NCBI RefSeq assembly: GCF_000426685.1
Contig: NZ_AUFV01000009.1
Coordinates: forward strand, 124,001-188,000
Direction of reading: 5' to 3'
DNA length: 64,000 bases
Origin: Solimonas flava DSM 18980
GTDB taxonomy: Bacteria; Pseudomonadota; Gammaproteobacteria; Nevskiales; Nevskiaceae
This document shows, piece after piece, positions 44,892 through 53,805 of this stretch (position 1 is the stretch's first letter; the number at the start of each line of letters is the position of its first letter). Below the pieces are notes generated by a model. That model worked only from the letters and a program-made list of their open reading frames with translations, did no database searches and was not told the DNA's origin. The position numbers and the translations under genes were made by a program.

Positions 44892-46568
44892 TCAGTCGTT
44901 GGCGTGCAGCGAACTGCCCTTGGTTTCGCGCAGGAACAGCGTGCCGATCACCAGCGTCATCACCGCGACCACGATCGGATACCACAGGCCGTAGTAGATG
45001 TCGCCATGCAGGCTGACCAGCGCGAAGGCGATCGTCGGCACGAAGCCGCCGAACCAGCCGTTGCCGATGTGATACGGCAGCGACATCGAGCTGTAGCGGA
45101 TACGGGTCGGGAACATTTCGACGAGCCAGGCGGCGATCGGGCCGTAGACCATCGTCACGTACAGGACGAGCACCGTCAGCAGCACGATCAGCATCGGTTT
45201 GTTGATCCGCGCCGGGTCGGCCTTCTTCGGATAGTTGGCCGCCGCCAGTGCCTCGCCGAGCGTTTTACCGAACGCGCCGGTTTGTTCCTTGAACGCGGCC
45301 TTGTCGAGCGCCTTGCCGTCGAACGAGGACAACACGGTGCCGCCGATCTTGACCTGCGCGACCGTGCCGGCCGGCGCCGCTTCGTTCGCGTACGGCACGC
45401 CGGCCTTGGCGAGCGCGCTCTTGGCGATGTCGCAGGAGCTGTTGAAGACCTTCTTGCCGACCGGGTCGAACTGGAAGCTGCACTCCTTCGGATCGGCGAC
45501 GACGACCACCGGCGCGGTCGCGGCGGCGCCTTCCAGTGCCGGATTGGCGTAGTGGGTGATGGCCTTGAAGATCGGGAAGTAGGTCAGCGCCGCGAGCAGG
45601 CAGCCGGCCATGATCACGCTCTTGCGGCCGATGCGGTCCGACAGCCAGCCGAAGAAGATGAAGAACGGCGTGCCGATCAGCAGGCCGGCCGCGATCAGCA
45701 GGTTGGCCGTCGTCGCGTCGACCTTCAGCGTCTGCGTCAGGAAGTACAGCGCATAGAACTGGCCGGTGTACCAGACCACCGCCTGGCCGGCGGTCGCGCC
45801 GAACAGCGCGAGGATCACCACCTTCAGGTTCTTCCACTGGCCGAACGCTTCCGTCAGCGGCGCCTTCGAGTGCTTGCCTTCCTCTTTCATCTTCTTGAAC
45901 AGCGGCGACTCGTTCAGCTGCAGGCGGATGTAGACCGAGACCGCCAGCAGCAGCGCCGAGACCAGGAACGGAATGCGCCAGCCCCAGGCTTCGAACGCTT
46001 CGTTGCCGAGCGCGAGGCGGCAGCCGAGGATCACCAGCAGCGACAGGAACAGGCCGCCGGTCGCCGTCGTCTGAATCCAGCTCGTTGACTGGCCGCGGTT
46101 GTCGTCACGCGCATGCTCGGCGACGTAGGTCGCCGCGCCGCCGTACTCGCCGCCGAGCGCGAGGCCCTGCAGCAGGCGCAGCGAGATCAGGATCACCGGG
46201 GCGGCGACGCCGATCGAGGCATAGCTCGGCAGCACGCCGACCAGGAAGGTCGAGAGACCCATGATCAGGATCGTGATGAGGAAGGTGTATTTGCGGCCGA
46301 CCAGATCGCCGAGCCGGCCGAACACCAGCGCACCGAACGGGCGCACCGCGAAGCCGGCCGCGAAGGCGAGCAGCGCGAAGATGAAGGCGCTGGTGTCGTT
46401 GAGGCCGGAGAAGAACTGCTTGGCGATGATCGCCGCCAGCGAGCCATAGAGGTAGAAGTCGTACCACTCGAAGACGGTGCCGAGCGAGGACGCGAAGATG
46501 ACGCGCCGCGTCTCCGACTTGCTGATGGCGGGTGTGGTAGCGCCGAAGGCGCCGGCCGGACTGCTCAT
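44892..46568 (-). CDS. MHS-family (metabolite:H+ symporter) MFS transporter
   Basis: The 558-residue protein is an MFS carrier of the MHS group, related to ProP, KgtP and ShiA. It has SSLGTVFEWYDFYLYGSLA in helix 1, RPFGALVFGRLGDLVGRKYTF between helices 2 and 3, LALGGEYGGAATYVAE and GWLSDRIGRKSVIM. A roughly 110-residue insertion after about residue 345 contains two Cys (KECSFQ, SSCDIA) and faces the periplasm if topology is standard. The upstream sigma-54 promoter and shared GTTAC-n5-GTAAC site, and acs downstream, point to uptake of acetate or another carboxylate; the substrate is not proven. Confidence 0.9.
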   Translation of the reverse strand: MSSPAGAFGATTPAISKSETRRVIFASSLGTVFEWYDFYLYGSLAAIIAKQFFSGLNDTSAFIFALLAFAAGFAVRPFGALVFGRLGDLVGRKYTFLITILIMGLSTFLVGVLPSYASIGVAAPVILISLRLLQGLALGGEYGGAATYVAEHARDDNRGQSTSWIQTTATGGLFLSLLVILGCRLALGNEAFEAWGWRIPFLVSALLLAVSVYIRLQLNESPLFKKMKEEGKHSKAPLTEAFGQWKNLKVVILALFGATAGQAVVWYTGQFYALYFLTQTLKVDATTANLLIAAGLLIGTPFFIFFGWLSDRIGRKSVIMAGCLLAALTYFPIFKAITHYANPALEGAAATAPVVVVADPKECSFQFDPVGKKVFNSSCDIAKSALAKAGVPYANEAAPAGTVAQVKIGGTVLSSFDGKALDKAAFKEQTGAFGKTLGEALAAANYPKKADPARINKPMLIVLLTVLVLYVTMVYGPIAAWLVEMFPTRIRYSSMSLPYHIGNGWFGGFVPTIAFALVSLHGDIYYGLWYPIVVAVMTLVIGTLFLRETKGSSLHAND

Positions 46569-46635
46569 GGTGTTCTCCTCGATGTCGTTATGCCCGTGGC
46601 TGCGGTCTGCGCGCACGGTGTCGGACCTTGTGCTT

Positions 46636-46650
46636 GCAGAACCGATGCCA
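46636..46650 (-). promoter_or_regulatory. sigma-54 promoter of the MHS transporter
   Basis: On the minus strand CTGGCATCGGTTCTGCA has GG and GC separated by exactly ten bases, the -24/-12 pattern, with TGGCA intact and TTGC weakened to CTGC. Transcription would start near 46624, giving a leader of about 55 bases. Confidence 0.65.
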
Positions 46651-46703
46651 GCATCGAGGTTGAACGGAAACAGTGACTTGGCGATGACGCTCCGGGGCGG
46701 ACT

Positions 46704-46718
46704 GTTACCTAAGGTAAC
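46704..46718. promoter_or_regulatory. GTTAC-n5-GTAAC inverted repeat (activator site) before the transporter
   Basis: GTTACCTAAGGTAAC is a perfect palindrome about 87 bases upstream of the predicted start point, the usual position for an enhancer-binding activator. The same arms and spacing occur before the porin at 56917-56933. Confidence 0.65.
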
Positions 46719-46790
46719 GCGGTGTCACGAAACGAAAGCGGCGCGGCGACCGCTGGGGCCGACGCGCCGCAAGACCCACAGGGAACGGAC

Positions 46791-47801
46791 TCAGCGCGGA
46801 TGCGCGCTGAAGAAATTCCAGATTTCGGTATTGGCCTTGAAGTCCTGGCTGGTCTTGCCGATCAGCGATTCGGACAAATACTGCCGGCCGCCCGGCCAGG
46901 TGTGGCCGCCGTTGTCGACCGTGTAGAGACGCACCTCGCCGCCGCTGCCGCAGCCGGTGTTGGTCTGCACGCGGGTCGTGGTGCCGTCGTCGACGGCGTC
47001 CGGCAGCGCCGTGGTGGTCGTCGCGCTGGCGGTGCAGTTGTGCCGGCTCAGCCAGAACGCATAGGCGTCCGGCGCCGACAGCACGCCGATGCGGCCGCCG
47101 GCATACGGCACGATCGGGTCGGCGGTGCCGTCGATGAACAGGATCGGGCGCGGCGTCGCCGGCGCGCAGGCCAGCGAAAGTCCCTTGGACATCGTGCCGG
47201 CGAGCAGCGCGACGGCGGCGATGCGATTGGACAGCTCGCAGCCCAGGCGCTCGGCCATGAACGCGCCGTTCGACAGGCCGCTGGCGTAGAGGCGATTCGC
47301 GTCGAGGCCGAGATAGCCGGTGAGAATATCGATGATCTTGGCGTGGAAGCCGACGTCGTCGACCCCGGTCGAATTGCCCGGATCGTCGTTCCAGGTGTTG
47401 TCGACGCCTTCGGGCAGGATCGCCCAGTAGCCGTTGGCGACGACGCCCTCACCGATGATCGTGAGGTTGGCCTGCGCTTCCGGAGTGCCGCCGTTGCCGT
47501 GCAGCACGAGGAACGCGGCGGCGCCGGGGCCTGCCGGCTCCGGACGCACGACCAGGAAGCGCCGCGTCGTCCCATCGTGGACGAAGCTGATGTCGAAGGC
47601 GGCCGTACCGCGCGGCAGTGTCAGCAGCCGGCCGTTCATCGTCACCACCGTGTTGGCGAACAGCTTGCCGGCCTTCTTGGTGTCCGACACCGTCAGATCC
47701 CCGATCGGCCCGGTGTAGGCGCCGACGAAATTGCTGACCGTGGTCGCGGCGAAAGCCGGGGCGGTTCCGAGCAGCGCGGCGAGCAGTATCAACATGCGCA
47801 T
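46791..47801 (-). CDS. exported PHB-depolymerase-like esterase (LpqC family)
   Basis: The 336-residue alpha/beta hydrolase has a signal peptide (LILLAALLGTAPAFA), a 60-residue lead, then FLVLHGNGG (oxyanion region), the nucleophile motif GLSNG (Ser177), DGTADPIVPY (acid) and NGGHTWPG (His). This set defines LpqC/poly(3-hydroxybutyrate) depolymerase-like secreted esterases, including feruloyl and acetylxylan esterases, so the true substrate is uncertain. The ATG at 47801 has GGGAGGA seven bases upstream. Acetate released by such an enzyme would fit the adjacent transporter and acs. Confidence 0.88.
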   Translation of the reverse strand: MRMLILLAALLGTAPAFAATTVSNFVGAYTGPIGDLTVSDTKKAGKLFANTVVTMNGRLLTLPRGTAAFDISFVHDGTTRRFLVVRPEPAGPGAAAFLVLHGNGGTPEAQANLTIIGEGVVANGYWAILPEGVDNTWNDDPGNSTGVDDVGFHAKIIDILTGYLGLDANRLYASGLSNGAFMAERLGCELSNRIAAVALLAGTMSKGLSLACAPATPRPILFIDGTADPIVPYAGGRIGVLSAPDAYAFWLSRHNCTASATTTTALPDAVDDGTTTRVQTNTGCGSGGEVRLYTVDNGGHTWPGGRQYLSESLIGKTSQDFKANTEIWNFFSAHPR

Positions 47802-48184
47802 AGATAAATCCTCCCATTTCGCGGACAGCGTAGGGCGCATCGGCGCGCGCCGGGGCGCCGCTCATCTGTCCGCAAGCGCACGTTGGGCGGGGTGTTGCGC
47901 TGCAATACGCGCGCTCGCGTCCGGCTCCGACCGCTCGTCCTCGATTTGCGCCCGCTCAGCCGCCGCGCTCTTCAGATGGCGACGGCCGCGCTCGCCGCCG
48001 GGTTCCGGGCGCTGCTGCCAGCGGTCGTCGCTGCGCCCGCAGCGGCCAGTTCCGGAACGGCATCCGTCCGCGCGTCACCGCGATCATCGTCCTGATGGGG
48101 TCGTTCTGATCTGGTCGTCGTGATCCGGGTGGGGAAACAAAAAACGCCCGCCGGTCGGCGGGCGTTTGTCAGTCGCTTGCGGGC
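47802..48184. other. 383-base gap with no gene recognised
   Basis: It holds the upstream region of the LpqC-like gene (minus) and the terminator of the lipase gene (48138-48168). Arginine-rich frames on the plus strand match nothing and have no ribosome site. No repeats seen. Confidence 0.5.
48138..48168 (-). terminator. terminator after the lipase-like gene
   Basis: ACGCCCGCC-GGTC-GGCGGGCGT is followed on the minus strand by a T-rich run (six Ts, G, three Ts), 17 bases after the stop. Confidence 0.9.
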
Positions 48185-51100
48185 TTAGCGAAGCCGGCGC
48201 CGCAGGCCGAAGAGCGCACCAAGCGCCAGCAGGCTGCTCCACGGCAGCGCGCCGCCGTTGTGCTTGCGTCCGCCGCGTCCGCTCATGGCGACGGTCGCCG
48301 TCTCGTCGTGCGCGCCGGTGAGGGTCAGCGTTGCGCTGGACGCCTCGGTCGAGGCCGGCGTGAACTTCACATCGATCGTGAACGATTGGCCGGCCGCCAG
48401 CGCCGTCCCGTCTGCGACGCTCGAGTTGAAGGTGAACTCGGCGCCGTCGCTGTCGATCGACGACAGCGTGCAGCCGGGTCCGTCGGCGGCATTCTGGACC
48501 GTGATCTGCCGCGTCGCGCTGCTGCCTTCTCGTACCGTGCCGAAATCGAGCGTGCTGGGGTTCGTCTCGAACACACAGTCGTAATCGGCGGATCCGCTCA
48601 GCGCTACGTGCTGCACCGGTTGCGTGTCGTCGTTCGAATTCACGTCGAGTGTTCCGGTCGCCGGACCGGCCGCGGTTGGCGCGAAACTGAGCGTCACTTT
48701 GACGGTCTGGTCTTTCTCGACGAGCAACGGCAGCGTCGTCGCGCCGATCGCGAACGGTGCCGACGTGTCGAGCGAAGTGACGACACAGTTGTTGCCGCTG
48801 GCGGTGAGAGACAGTTCGGCCGTCGAGTTGCTGCCGCGTGCTGTGAAAGGAAACTCGACGCTCGAAGGCGCCACGGCCAGCGCACAAGGGACATAGCCCT
48901 CCATCGCCGACGTGGCCGGGCCGCTGATGCTGCCGACCACGTTGCGGATCGCCGAGCCGCCGTTGCCGAAGATCAGCAAGCCTTCGACGACGAACGGCGG
49001 CGGCAGGTTCCGCGCTACGATCTCCGTGGTCGGGAAGACCAGCGTCAGGACGTTGCTGCCGGCGGCTAGGCTCGTGGTCTTCTGCTGGAAGCCCAACTCG
49101 TCGCCAAACAGGCTGCTGAGCCTCGCCGAGTACGTGTAGGTGCCGGCGGCGTCCACCTCGACCGGGAAGGAGACCTCGATGGCTTCGATGCCATCGGTGC
49201 CGTTCTCGTCGATGCCGCGTGACGATTCGATGGCGCCGACCAGGACCGGGTTGTGCTCGAAGATGGTGTGGTCGTACGCGGGCGTGGTCCGCGTCAGCGT
49301 CGATTCGCCGACCAGTTGCGAGCTGTCGACGCGGATCGCGGTCGCTTTCGCGAGCGTGTACGGGCCGTTTTCGCCGCTCAGATACAGCTCGTTGCCCGGG
49401 AAGCTGAGCGCGCCGGATACCGCTTCGGCTGCGCCGGCCGTGAGACGGCCGACGCCGATGACGCTCTGTCCGCCTGATGTGTGCAATTCGCCACGGATGT
49501 CGTAGTCGCCCGGCGCCGGCGCCGCGAGCGTGACCGGTATCCGCAGTACGTCGATCAGACCGTTGCCGTTCGTATCGAGCGTGGTGACCGCGCTTGCCGT
49601 GTCACTGCTCAGGGTCACCGCGGGATCGATGACCGGGAACAGCACATTGCTGACGCGGGCGCCGCTTGCCGTCTGCGCCGTCAAGGTCATCAGTACGGTG
49701 CCGGCGGCATCGGGCCGGAGCACGCCGCTCAGGTCGCTGCCGTCGACGGTGAGCGGCACCGTTGCCTGGTGGGCGTCGGCGTAGGTGACCGTCACCGAGC
49801 CGCCGGTCAGCGCCAGCGCGGCGGCGTTACGCGTCATCGAGAAGCGCAAGCTCGTATCGGCGCCGACGACGCCGATTTCGGGCATCGCATAGATATACGC
49901 TGTGTCGCTCAGACCGGCGGGGAAAGCCGACAGTACGAGCTTGGTGTTCGCGGTCGTGCGCGTCGCTTTGACGATCACGCGCGCGGTGCCGGTCTGCGTC
50001 GAACTGATCGTGCCCTGGATCAGACCCAGCGAACCCAGTCCGAGATCGCCGATCGTGGCGCCGGTGCCCGATGTCGGCGTGACGATGTCGCCGTTCGGAA
50101 GGCGGAGGCTGATGTCGTACTGCGCGGGATCGCCGGCGAAGGCGATAGCGAACGATTCGCCGCCGCCACCGGCAAGCGGGAACTCGAGCGTCGCTTCCGC
50201 GCCGACGGCAACCGACGCCATCGACTGCGCGAGCATCACGGCGCCCATGTTGCCGTCGCCGGTGCCCGCCACCTTGCGCTTGGCGCTCGTGCCCTGCGCA
50301 TCCGCGGCGAGTGCGTAGCTGCGCAGATACTGGTCGTAGACCAGCCGCGACTTGTTCATGCCGGTGTGGCAGCTGTCGTCGCTGCTGCTGTTCAGTGGTC
50401 CGAGCTTGGTCGCATACGACAGGCCGTGTGCGCTGCCGAGCGGCACGATGCCGTCATTGTCGCCGAGCAGCCACGTCCAGCCCGACAGCAGGCAATTGCC
50501 GCCGGTATGCACGCCGGCGAACGAGATCGTCGGTACCGCGGGGTTGGCGCCATGCCGGGCGTTGAAGTACGCCATGTAGGTGGTCGACAGGTTGATCAGC
50601 GCGGGATTGAGGGCCGACGCCAGGACCCCGCCGAGCCAGTACTGGAGAACGGTGCCGACGTCGGCGGCCGGACTGCCCTTGTTGGGTGAACCGACCTGGA
50701 TCAGGCGCACGACATCGTCGTCGTAGGCGCCGCTCTCGATATAGCCGCGCGAGTCGAGGCCGCCCTTGGAGTGGCCGATCAGCTGTACGCGCTTGATGCC
50801 CCAGGCCTGCTTGTACGCGGCGATCTTGGATTTGATGTCGCCGGCGTTGTCGGCGATGGAGTCGAAGCCGCCGATGCTGATGTCCGAACCGGAATTCTGC
50901 ACGCCGTCGTCGTTGAGCCCCTGCAGCACTCCGCCGCCGGCCCAGGCGCCAGGCCCGTCGGACAGAAAGCCGTGCAGGAGCAGTGCGGGCACCGGGGCCT
51001 CGATCGTCACGGCAACCCAGTCGATGCCGGTGCACCAGTTCTCGTCCGATCCGCTGGCGGTATCGATGTCGATCTGCAGGACATTGTCGCCCGGGGTGCC

Positions 51101-51592
51101 GGCGCTGCCGAAGTGCAGCAGGCCGACCGGTACCTTGAACTCGTTCAGATACCAGGCGTTGTTGTAGCCGTTCAGATAGGGGCCGACGCCGGCGGCGTTG
51201 TTGACGTTCGTGCCGTTGAGCGAGATGAGGTCGCGTTCCGGCGGAGTCGAGCCGTCCCCGCCGTCGTAATCGACGTCATAGGCCGGGAAGAAGATGCGCG
51301 CAGTCGCGCCGAGGCCGCCCTTGGCGACCAGATTGGCGATGGTGTCGGAGAGCACGCGCGGAATTTTCAGCGTGATGACGAGCGGCCCGCCGCTGCGGAA
51401 GGTGCAACCGGTGTCGAGCCCGGAACCCGAGTTGACGACGAAGGTCGTGTCGCTCTCGACGGGCGGTGCGATATTCGACGTGGTGTTCTTCGGTGCAATC
51501 GACTTGGCATGAAGCGGTGGCGGCTGGTCACGGTCGGAAGCCGAGGCCACCCCTGCCGCCAGCATCAGCGACATCAGTAGAACGAAGCGCAT
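48185..51592 (-). CDS. large exported lipase-like protein with C-terminal sorting signal
   Basis: The 1135-residue protein has a signal peptide (cut after ASA, about 19), a lead domain, an alpha/beta-hydrolase domain (about 200-430) with LLHGFLSDGPG, nucleophile GHSKGG (Ser275) and GDNDGIVPLGS (acid), then several beta-sandwich repeats. The last two (about 930-1100) resemble choice-of-anchor D domains (VEFPFTARGSNSTAELSL and LDFGTVREGSSATRQI). It ends GGALPWSSLLALGALFGLRRRLR: a Gly-Gly, a hydrophobic helix and a basic tail, the layout of GlyGly-CTERM proteins processed by rhombosortase. Probably a cell-surface lipase or esterase. It is three bases after a coupled upstream gene. Confidence 0.85.
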   Translation of the reverse strand: MRFVLLMSLMLAAGVASASDRDQPPPLHAKSIAPKNTTSNIAPPVESDTTFVVNSGSGLDTGCTFRSGGPLVITLKIPRVLSDTIANLVAKGGLGATARIFFPAYDVDYDGGDGSTPPERDLISLNGTNVNNAAGVGPYLNGYNNAWYLNEFKVPVGLLHFGSAGTPGDNVLQIDIDTASGSDENWCTGIDWVAVTIEAPVPALLLHGFLSDGPGAWAGGGVLQGLNDDGVQNSGSDISIGGFDSIADNAGDIKSKIAAYKQAWGIKRVQLIGHSKGGLDSRGYIESGAYDDDVVRLIQVGSPNKGSPAADVGTVLQYWLGGVLASALNPALINLSTTYMAYFNARHGANPAVPTISFAGVHTGGNCLLSGWTWLLGDNDGIVPLGSAHGLSYATKLGPLNSSSDDSCHTGMNKSRLVYDQYLRSYALAADAQGTSAKRKVAGTGDGNMGAVMLAQSMASVAVGAEATLEFPLAGGGGESFAIAFAGDPAQYDISLRLPNGDIVTPTSGTGATIGDLGLGSLGLIQGTISSTQTGTARVIVKATRTTANTKLVLSAFPAGLSDTAYIYAMPEIGVVGADTSLRFSMTRNAAALALTGGSVTVTYADAHQATVPLTVDGSDLSGVLRPDAAGTVLMTLTAQTASGARVSNVLFPVIDPAVTLSSDTASAVTTLDTNGNGLIDVLRIPVTLAAPAPGDYDIRGELHTSGGQSVIGVGRLTAGAAEAVSGALSFPGNELYLSGENGPYTLAKATAIRVDSSQLVGESTLTRTTPAYDHTIFEHNPVLVGAIESSRGIDENGTDGIEAIEVSFPVEVDAAGTYTYSARLSSLFGDELGFQQKTTSLAAGSNVLTLVFPTTEIVARNLPPPFVVEGLLIFGNGGSAIRNVVGSISGPATSAMEGYVPCALAVAPSSVEFPFTARGSNSTAELSLTASGNNCVVTSLDTSAPFAIGATTLPLLVEKDQTVKVTLSFAPTAAGPATGTLDVNSNDDTQPVQHVALSGSADYDCVFETNPSTLDFGTVREGSSATRQITVQNAADGPGCTLSSIDSDGAEFTFNSSVADGTALAAGQSFTIDVKFTPASTEASSATLTLTGAHDETATVAMSGRGGRKHNGGALPWSSLLALGALFGLRRRLR

Positions 51593-51595
51593 GAT

Positions 51596-52324
51596 CTATC
51601 CCCCTGGTGTGATAGTAGGCGCCGGGCATCGGAGAAACGTTGCCTGCACGTCGCCCGGTCGCCACGTGGAGGCGGAGAACCCGGTGCCGCGTTGCGCACG
51701 GTCGAGTTCGAAAACGAAGGCCCAGACGCCGTCGGCGGCCAGGATCAGATTCTCCAGATACTGGGATTGCAACGTGCCGCGCGGCAGTCGCCCGCTGTGT
51801 TCGCCGTTCCAGAACTCGATGCCGTAGAACACATCACGGCCGGTGTTGTTCTGCAGGTCGATGAAGGTGCGCAACCAGCCCAGCGGACGTGCTTCCTCCG
51901 CCTGCACGCGATTGACGACGAGCATCGGACACGGCGCGTCGCTGCGCAGGGCGCGGCGGATGTCGCCGGCGCGGCCGAGATCGGCGGGGAACGTCGTGCG
52001 GTCGGAAGCGCTGTGCACGCGCGAATCGTGACGGTGTGCGGACGGCGGCTCCCAAATACCGAATGCATGGCCGTCGCGAACGCTGACGAAGAGTTCCTGA
52101 GTGGCGGGCTGCGCACCTTGCCGCCGCAGGCATATGCCGGATTCGCCTTCGCGGCTGCAGGCGCCGTCGATGATGTCGGGCAGCGGCCAGCTTCCGAACA
52201 GCTGGCGAATCTGCGGGACGGCATTGAAGTCGATGCGGGTCTGCGCCGTCGCGACGACGGGCAGCATCGCCATCCCCAGCAGGATGGCGCCGCTCCAGCG
52301 TGTGCCGTGATGCCGTGCCGTCAT
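51596..52324 (-). CDS. exported protein of unknown function, coupled to the lipase-like gene
   Basis: The 242-residue protein has a signal peptide ending VVATAQ (about residue 28) and a single domain with several cysteines (GACSREGESGICLRR, APCPML, LRCPAP) that could pair as disulfides in the periplasm. No family recognised. The ATG at 52324 has GGGGGGACAG upstream; a longer in-frame start at 52372 would place that site inside the gene. Only three bases separate its stop from the lipase start, so it may be a chaperone or accessory factor for that protein. Confidence 0.75.
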   Translation of the reverse strand: MTARHHGTRWSGAILLGMAMLPVVATAQTRIDFNAVPQIRQLFGSWPLPDIIDGACSREGESGICLRRQGAQPATQELFVSVRDGHAFGIWEPPSAHRHDSRVHSASDRTTFPADLGRAGDIRRALRSDAPCPMLVVNRVQAEEARPLGWLRTFIDLQNNTGRDVFYGIEFWNGEHSGRLPRGTLQSQYLENLILAADGVWAFVFELDRAQRGTGFSASTWRPGDVQATFLRCPAPTITPGG

Positions 52325-52455
52325 GATCGCTGTCCCCCCCCCGGTGGGCTCGAAACAGGCCGTGGGTGTCAAGAATACGTATGGACACTCATCGGAATGA
52401 GTGCCAGCTCACGCTTCCGGAGGTGTCTCCGCAGGCAACTGTGAACTGCTCGGCC

Positions 52456-53796
52456 TCAGCCGCGGCTGCGCGGCAGGTTCATCTTGCCGCGACGTTCCCA
52501 GAGCGTCTTGCGGCTGATGCCGAGCGCGCGCGCCAGATCGGACTCGGTCATCGCATCCTGATTGGCGAGCACGAACTGGCGGAAGTAGTCGTCAAGGCTC
52601 TGGCCGCTGCTGCCGCCCGCGGCGAATGGCGCGGCGGCGGCCGGCGCCGAGTCGGGAATCGCCAGATGCTCGGGCTCGATCGCGGGGCCGTCGCAGAGGA
52701 TCACCGCGCGTTCGAGCGCGTTGCCGAGTTCGCGCACGTTGCCGGGCCAGTCGTAGCGGCGGATCGCCGCGAGCGCGCGTTCCGACAGGCGCAATCCGCC
52801 GCGGCTCAGGCGCTGGGCAGCGCGCTCGAGCAGATGCCGGGCGAGCAGCTCGACGTCGTCGCCGCGCGCACGCAGCGGCGGCAGCGTGATCTCCATGACC
52901 TTGAGGCGGTAGTAGAGATCTTCGCGAAAGCTCTTGTCGCGCACCATCTGCTCCAGATCGCGGTGCGTCGCCGCGAGCAGGCGCACGTCGACGCGCCGCG
53001 ACTGCGTGCTGCCGACCGGGCGGATCTCGCCTTCCTGCAGCACGCGCAGCAGGCGCGACTGCACGCCGGGCGCCAGCTCGCCGACCTCGTCCATGAACAG
53101 CGTGCCGCCATGCGCGGCGGCGATCAGGCCGTCCTTCTTCTGCGTTGCGCCGGTGAACGCGCCCTTCTCGTGACCGAACAGCTCAGCCTCGATCAGGTTG
53201 TCGGGAATCGCCGCGCAGTTGACGGCGATGAACGGGCCATCCTTGCGCGCGCCGAGGTCATGGATCGCGCGCGCGACGAGTTCCTTGCCGGTGCCGGATT
53301 CGCCGCGGATCAGCACGGTGACGTCGGCGCCGGCGACGCGGCGCACGCGGTCGAAGACCTCGCGGATCGCCGTGCTGTTGCCGACCATGCCGAGCGTCGG
53401 ATAGTCGCGGCCGAGATCCTGCTTGAGCGCGGCGTTCTGCCGCGCCTGCAGGCCGCTCTTCAGGATGCGCGCGATCGTCAGCAGCATCTCGTCGTGATCG
53501 AACGGCTTGGCGATGTAGTCGGCGGCGCCGAGCTGCATGGCCTCGACCGCCGAACGGATGCTGGCGTAGCTGGTCATCACCAGCACCGGTGTCGGTGTCG
53601 CGCGCGGGATCAGATCGGTCCCCGGCGCGCCCGGCAGGCGCACGTCGGCGACGACCAGATCGAACTGCGACGGTCCGAGCGCCTCGGCCTCGGCGACACT
53701 GCCGGCTTCGGCGATCTGGTAGCCATGGCGCGCGAGCAGGCGGGCGAGCTGGCGACGGATGACGGCTTCGTCTTCGACGATGAGGATGCGGCTCAT
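52456..53796 (-). CDS. NtrC-family sigma-54-dependent response regulator
   Basis: The 446-residue protein has a receiver domain with phosphorylated Asp51 (VVADVRLPG) and Lys near 97, a central AAA+ domain with Walker A GESGTGKE (165-172), the sigma-54 contact loop GAFTGA (212-217), Walker B GTLFMDEVGEL, and a C-terminal Fis-type helix-turn-helix (SDLARALGISRKTLWERR). It activates promoters used by sigma-54. It starts nine bases after the symporter-kinase and is surely its partner. Two sigma-54 promoters with a common upstream element lie before the porin and the MHS transporter, the likely targets. Confidence 0.95.
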   Translation of the reverse strand: MSRILIVEDEAVIRRQLARLLARHGYQIAEAGSVAEAEALGPSQFDLVVADVRLPGAPGTDLIPRATPTPVLVMTSYASIRSAVEAMQLGAADYIAKPFDHDEMLLTIARILKSGLQARQNAALKQDLGRDYPTLGMVGNSTAIREVFDRVRRVAGADVTVLIRGESGTGKELVARAIHDLGARKDGPFIAVNCAAIPDNLIEAELFGHEKGAFTGATQKKDGLIAAAHGGTLFMDEVGELAPGVQSRLLRVLQEGEIRPVGSTQSRRVDVRLLAATHRDLEQMVRDKSFREDLYYRLKVMEITLPPLRARGDDVELLARHLLERAAQRLSRGGLRLSERALAAIRRYDWPGNVRELGNALERAVILCDGPAIEPEHLAIPDSAPAAAAPFAAGGSSGQSLDDYFRQFVLANQDAMTESDLARALGISRKTLWERRGKMNLPRSRG

Positions 53797-53805
53797 GTGG
53801 CGGTC

